Below, piece after piece: positions 7,520-11,266 of a stretch of 11,266 nt of DNA. The notes under the pieces were generated by a model that ran no database searches, was not told the DNA's origin, and worked only from the letters and a program-made list of their open reading frames with translations. The number at the start of each line of letters is the position of its first letter. Position 1 is the stretch's first letter. The position numbers were made by a program, and so were the translations under genes. This DNA is from Amoeboradix gromovi. Taxonomy: Eukaryota > Sanchytriomycota > Sanchytriomycetes > Sanchytriales > Sanchytriaceae. The stretch covers positions 1 to 11,266 of the forward strand of contig JADGIF010000307.1 of NCBI GenBank assembly GCA_018985225.1, given 5' to 3'.

Positions 7520-8327
7520 TTAAGGAAAGCTCTCTGATGTGAATTTGGTGATTATAACACTCAAATTCTTTTTCTTTTTGACATATAAGACACAATCAGA
7601 AATCGACACCATCGCATTGAACAGTGGATTTGATTGATGCCAGAATTGGTATTTCTATTTATTCATTGCATCAAAGTCTAATTATTGCTAGTTAGGCTTC
7701 GTATAGGTGCTAAAATAACTTTTCACAGATGAATTCATGTCTCTATCAACTACAACGAGAAAATTTATACGTTGACATTGATTATTAACTGAAACCATCT
7801 CTTTTGGTAAGAAGTGATGACATGCAACATACTAATTTTGTTCCTGGATCCATAGAACCCATTGGATCTTGTTAATGTCATCAATTGCGCCTTTATCAAG
7901 TTTCTTCAAGAGTCCTATTTCATGGGTCTTTGGTAGGCCAATACTGTGGCTATCTGTCAGCATCAATGAAACATACATTTCAATTGCAAAATAGAAGAGC
8001 AATCAAATTACAGTGACAGCTGTTTTATCTTTTACGCATGTTATGATTGGAGCACCGCAAAGGATTGATACGAGCATCACTAGTAAACTGCAAGCAGGAA
8101 GATGCTCCTAATTGTGCTAAAATGATAAGTAAAGATTGATCAGCAAGAATAGCCGATAAGAAGAAGTTTGTTGTTTAAAATTGCCAGGTCTTATCCGCAG
8201 ACATCCAGCATTTCACAATAGCTAAGTGATCGCAAATTAACAATGTATTGTCCTATTTTTTGCATTAGTAAAATAGCAACGGGATTTAGCTTTTGGACAT
8301 TTCTGAACTCATTTTACGCACAGTCAT
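7520..8327 (-). CDS. Spliced unidentified gene, convergent with its left neighbour
   Basis: Proposed exons, 5' to 3' on the minus strand: 8327-8318 (ATG ACT GTG C), 8252 to about 8205-8225, 8116 or 8087 to 8036, 7953-7859, 7831-7727 and 7654-7520 (TAA 7522-7520). The first intron, 8317-8253, is a model example: GTAAAA, a TACTAAT branch motif and AAATAG. Intron 8035-7954 starts GTAAAA, ends GACAG and joins in phase 1. Intron 7726-7655 contains CTAAC and keeps phase. At 7834-7832 an in-frame TAG interrupts the frame; a 27-base GT-AG intron (7858-7832) removes it and preserves phase. Otherwise the gene ends there. The exit from exon two is unresolved (GTGAAA in phase 1 to 8116, or GTCTGC in phase 0 to 8087). 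The last exon encodes hydrophobic strands around a four-lysine run. I recognise no family. Confidence 0.5.
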
Positions 8328-8622
8328 TCACACGGGCTAGATTAAATCCTTCTAAAGGATGCACAGTTTTAGCGAATAGTTAAATGCAAGCCAACAACAT
8401 TGTGATCATAAATCCCTTTTACGATGTTTTAAACACTTGCAGGTTGTACAATCAAATCATAAGCACTGAACAATGGCAGTTTGGTGTATCACAAAAGGAA
8501 AACAAATGAGAGAGCATAAATAGAGGAGTTTATTAGTTTGCAGAGGAGATTACGAGCAATGAACGTGTGCCAGGCTCTTTTGTACTTCAATTTACTTTCA
8601 CACTCAACCAGTTAACATTTTT
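8328..8622. promoter_or_regulatory. Region between two minus-strand genes
   Basis: This stretch separates the stop of the seven-transmembrane gene (8623) from the ATG of the spliced gene (8327), so it should hold the 3' end of one and the promoter of the other. An AATAAA on the minus strand lies at 8534-8529, 89 bases past the stop. No clear TATA box or gene is seen. Open pieces near 8328-8440 on the minus strand join in phase through a GTAAAA donor and a CCTTTAG acceptor, but they have no start codon, so I do not call them. Confidence 0.4.
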
Positions 8623-9426
8623 CTAAGCAGTCGCAGCCTGAGTGATATGAAGCATGCGGTCTGATGGAGGCCCAGTTAGCTCAGAGATGGCTGCTAGGCC
8701 GCTTGAATTTGAATGGTGCAATGCCATGATCAAATCATCGTAAAACTGAATGATGACATAAATTCTAACAATGTACGTGAAAGGTCTCAATGCCACATCA
8801 ACAAAGGACCCATAGAATTTCAGTACTATGATCGCAACCTCGAGCAGCACTACGGCAACGCAAGCTACCTTTATCTGTAAGCCAAGCTTAGCTAGCAGAT
8901 CATCGCGATACTCCAAAATAAAACTGAGCTTTTTGATCAGTAAATAAGTCATAAATATTTCAAGCAGAATGGAGATGACAGTGAACACTAAAGATGAGTA
9001 TCGATAGTAATTCTTGAATGAGTCTATCTGAGTGGCATGCAGCACTATACCAATCACTGTAAACAGCTCAAAGACACCGATGAAATACGGAATAGTCCAA
9101 CAACACTTGTCGAACTTACAATACTTTCCAAGAGAATCTATACGAAGAACATAGAGCCAGGTTACGACCTGAATCATCGAGAACCAGGTAAAAGCAAAGA
9201 AAGATCCCATGATGAGTTGGTTCTGGGGGTTGTCGTTGTACTGTGAGTAGTAAATATAATGTATTGCAATCGTTGATTCCAGGACACACAAAAATATCGC
9301 GCACACAATTCCGATGAACATCTTGTTGTACTTCTTCTCGAATGTGATCACTGCGTTGAGCAGATACTGTAGAGCGAGGCTGATCGTCCCTCCCCAAATC
9401 GCCGTTGAGATAACGAATGCGTCCAT
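8623..9426 (-). CDS. Seven-transmembrane protein of unknown family
   Basis: An intact single-exon frame encodes 267 residues from ATG 9426 to TAG 8625-8623. Seven hydrophobic segments lie at about 3-27, 36-60, 71-95, 109-131, 143-167, 184-206 and 212-234, separated by short loops. A 33-residue polar tail follows. The loop between segments 5 and 6 (about 165-183) is charged and a likely cytosolic loop. Segment count, short extracellular N-terminus and cytosolic tail resemble GPCR-like and other fungal seven-helix proteins. However, I see no DRY, NPxxY, retinal-lysine or other diagnostic motif, so a receptor role is only a possibility. Cysteines at 103, 108 and 109 cluster before segment 4. The frame is strongly preferred over the overlapping minus frame that opens at 9529. 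It lies downstream of eEF1A on the same strand, about 390 bases away. Confidence 0.85.
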   Translation of the reverse strand: MDAFVISTAIWGGTISLALQYLLNAVITFEKKYNKMFIGIVCAIFLCVLESTIAIHYIYYSQYNDNPQNQLIMGSFFAFTWFSMIQVVTWLYVLRIDSLGKYCKFDKCCWTIPYFIGVFELFTVIGIVLHATQIDSFKNYYRYSSLVFTVISILLEIFMTYLLIKKLSFILEYRDDLLAKLGLQIKVACVAVVLLEVAIIVLKFYGSFVDVALRPFTYIVRIYVIIQFYDDLIMALHHSNSSGLAAISELTGPPSDRMLHITQAATA

Positions 9427-9606
9427 TCAAAAGACTCGTTTCACAATAGTTTAGCAAAGATCGACGGCAGCATTGCACCAAAAGACCGTACAAGAAGCCT
9501 GAGATACAGATTCGATAGATGGAAGCCACTCTTTGAAACTTTTAGAGATATCGGAAGGTATTCCTTCAAGTGACTGTACGGTGTTTATTTTATATCCAAC
9601 ACAGAA

Positions 9607-9753
9607 ATGATCAAAACAAATGACCAAGATAAAGTAGTCATCCTGAGGCCCTTGACTGAATCGACGCAGCTAGAGGTACCGTTGGCTTCTGTTTCTTATA
9701 CCATTATCCAATTCGGAATTGCAGATAGCATCACAATGAGGCTAACGCGGTAG
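9607..9753 (+). CDS. Doubtful 48-codon frame between the 7TM and eEF1A genes
   Basis: A complete ATG-to-TAG frame encodes 48 residues with balanced composition and a hydrophobic strand-like centre. A TATA-like TTTTATAT lies about 20 bases upstream of the ATG, too close for a normal promoter unless the leader is minimal. An alternative uses this as a last exon: a plus-strand frame open from about 9391 ends at AG|GTATTC (donor 9558) and can join in phase at 9648, but it has no start codon and overlaps the start of the minus-strand 7TM gene. The family is unknown. The rest of 9427-9812 shows no convincing gene and should hold the 7TM promoter. Confidence 0.25.
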   Translation: MIKTNDQDKVVILRPLTESTQLEVPLASVSYTIIQFGIADSITMRLTR

Positions 9754-9806
9754 AAAGTGGTCGAGGACGGAAATAGCCGTGGTTTGTCCGTGTATACTAA
9801 AATTGA

Positions 9807-9812
9807 TTTATT
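9807..9812 (-). terminator. AATAAA directly after the eEF1A stop
   Basis: On the minus strand the eEF1A stop TAA (9815-9813) is followed at once by AATAAA (9812-9807). This is the likely poly(A) signal and predicts a very short 3' UTR for a highly expressed mRNA. Confidence 0.55.
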
Positions 9813-11192
9813 TTACTTTTTTGTGGCTTTTTGTGCTGCTTTGGTGGTCTTACCAGTGCTACCGTCTCCCTTAACTACTGATTTAACAACTCCTACGGCA
9901 ACTGTCTGTCTCATGTCACGCACAGCAAATCGTCCTAATGGTGGGAAGTCACTAAAACTCTCCACACACATTGGCTTTTGTGGAATCATTCTTACAATGG
10001 CAGCATCTCCTGATTTTACAAATTTAGGGTTATCTTCAATCTTCTTACCGCTACGTCTGTCAATCTTCTCTAGTAATGCATCAAATCGACACGCAATGTG
10101 GGCTGTGTGGCAATCCAAGACAGGAGAGTATCCAGCTCCGACTTGACCAGGGTGGTTCAGAACAATGACTTGCGCTGTGAAGTTTTCAGCTTCTCTGGCT
10201 GGGTCGTTCTTACTATCACTAGCAACGAATCCTCTCTTCAGTTCTTTTACACTCACATTCTTCACGTTGAACCCAACGTTGTCTCCAGGGTTACCCTGGG
10301 CAAGCTGTTCGTGGTGCATTTCTACTGACTTGACTTCAGTTGTTAGATTACTTGGCGCAAAGCTGACAATCATACCTGGCTTGATAACTCCGGTCTCGAC
10401 TCTTCCTACCGGCACGGTTCCGATTCCTCCAATCTTGTACACATCCTGCAATGGCAGACGCAATGGCTTGTCTGTAGGTCTTGTAGGTGGATCGATAGCA
10501 TCAATGGCATCAAGCAATGTCATTCCGCTCACTTCCTTTCCTTTGGTGTCCTTCTTCCATCCCTTGTACCATGTCATGTTAGGACTAGCTTCCAACATGT
10601 TGTCTCCGTGCCATCCACTGATAGGCACCATGGCAACTGTCTTTGGGTTGTATCCGACCTTTTTGATGAATCCTGAGACTTCTGTGACAATTTCGTTATA
10701 TCTGGTTTGGCTGTATTGGCAACTGTCCATCTTGTTGATGGCTACAATCAACTGCTTGACTCCCAATGTGTACGCCAATAGCGCGTGCTCACGGGTTTGT
10801 CCATCCTTGGAGATACCGGCCTCAAACTCACCGACTCCGCTAGCAATAACTAGAATTGCACAATCTGCTTGCGATGTACCTGTGATCATGTTCTTGATGA
10901 AATCTCTGTGTCCAGGCGCATCAATAACGGTGACATAGTACTTTGGGGTCTCGAATTTCCACAATGCAATATCAATAGTGATACCTCTCTCTCGCTCTGC
11001 CTTGAGCTTGTCCAATACCCAGGCATATTTAAAAGATCCTTTTCCCTGCTCAGATGCTTCCTTTTCATACTTTTCAATCGTTCTCTTGTCGATTCCACCG
11101 CACTTGTAGATTAAGTGACCTGTGGTTGTGGATTTACCTGCATCGACGTGCCCAATGACTACAACATTAATATGATCTTTTTCTTTTCCCAT
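9813..11192 (-). CDS. TEF1: Translation elongation factor 1-alpha (eEF1A)
   Basis: An intact, intron-free frame encodes 459 residues, the usual eEF1A length. The protein is the cytosolic GTPase that brings aminoacyl-tRNA to the ribosome. GTP-binding motifs are all present: GHVDAGKS (14-21), GITID (70-74), DAPGH (91-95), NKMD (153-156) and SGW (192-194). Domain II begins near 240 ([18 protein letters not shown]) and domain III near 335. The C-terminus is lysine-rich (KAAQKATKK). The insertion around 208-222 ([16 protein letters not shown]) is the opisthokont signature, and the wording of domains II-III is closest to fungal eEF1A from memory. The start is the conserved MGKEK. A TATA-like element lies about 30 bases upstream, and AATAAA directly follows the stop. 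This is the best phylogenetic marker in the window. Confidence 0.99.
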   Translation of the reverse strand: MGKEKDHINVVVIGHVDAGKSTTTGHLIYKCGGIDKRTIEKYEKEASEQGKGSFKYAWVLDKLKAERERGITIDIALWKFETPKYYVTVIDAPGHRDFIKNMITGTSQADCAILVIASGVGEFEAGISKDGQTREHALLAYTLGVKQLIVAINKMDSCQYSQTRYNEIVTEVSGFIKKVGYNPKTVAMVPISGWHGDNMLEASPNMTWYKGWKKDTKGKEVSGMTLLDAIDAIDPPTRPTDKPLRLPLQDVYKIGGIGTVPVGRVETGVIKPGMIVSFAPSNLTTEVKSVEMHHEQLAQGNPGDNVGFNVKNVSVKELKRGFVASDSKNDPAREAENFTAQVIVLNHPGQVGAGYSPVLDCHTAHIACRFDALLEKIDRRSGKKIEDNPKFVKSGDAAIVRMIPQKPMCVESFSDFPPLGRFAVRDMRQTVAVGVVKSVVKGDGSTGKTTKAAQKATKK

Positions 11193-11218
11193 TTAATAAT
11201 TTTCTTTCAGGGGTGTTA

Positions 11219-11232
11219 TTAAATATATAAAG
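11219..11232 (-). promoter_or_regulatory. TATA box of eEF1A
   Basis: On the minus strand the sequence reads CTTTATATATTTAA, with its near edge 26 bases upstream of the eEF1A ATG (11192). A TATA element this close implies a very short 5' leader. The intervening leader is A-rich and C-poor next to the start codon. Confidence 0.6.
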
Positions 11233-11266
11233 TTCTACTTTGCTATGCGGTGACGATGAAACTGTC

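Noticed and set aside
9116-9529. Minus-strand 137-codon frame overlapping the 7TM start.
   Set aside because: It starts at GTG and runs out of frame through the well-formed seven-helix protein.
10165-10938. Plus-strand 257-codon frame.
   Set aside because: It is antisense to eEF1A, whose identity is certain, and arises from that gene's codon bias.

Overview
The window looks like nuclear DNA from a gene-dense, AT-rich eukaryote on the fungal side of the opisthokonts. The best evidence is an intact eEF1A (9813-11192, minus) that carries the animal/fungal insertion near residues 208-222 and fungal-like domain II and III wording. An RNA polymerase III stalk subunit (3079-3624, plus), GT-AG introns with CTAAC/CTAAT/TACTAAT-type branch motifs, AATAAA signals at gene ends and a TATA box upstream of eEF1A agree. 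The many secreted or membrane proteins of no recognisable family would suit an early-diverging or parasitic fungus-like lineage, but that is inference.

Layout. 186-617 (minus): secreted protein made of two copies of a four-cysteine module. About 1147-2177 (plus): spliced unidentified gene, 5' end unresolved, converging on 2206-2673 (minus), a small membrane protein with a cysteine cluster. 2781-3014 (plus): two-exon gene for a 64-residue protein. 3079-3624 (plus): Rpc25/RPC8. 3902-4471 (minus): secreted cysteine-containing protein. About 4524-5597 (plus): spliced gene of at least seven exons. 5669-6478 (plus): secreted repeat protein resembling a six-unit beta-propeller with five cysteine pairs. 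About 6537-7445 (plus) and 7520-8327 (minus): convergent spliced genes. 8623-9426 (minus): seven-transmembrane protein. 9607-9753 (plus): doubtful small frame. 9813-11192 (minus): eEF1A.

The main result is that the apparently empty stretches between long reading frames are largely filled by genes broken up by very small introns. I read candidate introns of 23 to about 90 bases, several with strong donors (GTAAAT, GTATGT, GTAAGT, GTAAAA) and phases that match across the joint. These models were made by eye. Individual exon edges may be wrong, but the open, phase-compatible exon chains are hard to explain as chance. Gene ends are tight: AATAAA overlaps or abuts several stop codons, and one convergent pair shares a palindrome holding an AATAAA on each strand.

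Only the eEF1A and Pol III genes have assignable functions (translation elongation; small-RNA transcription). The rest cannot be tied into a pathway. At least three secreted and two membrane products lie among the housekeeping genes, so the block may contribute to the cell surface or secretome, but nothing shows that they act together.
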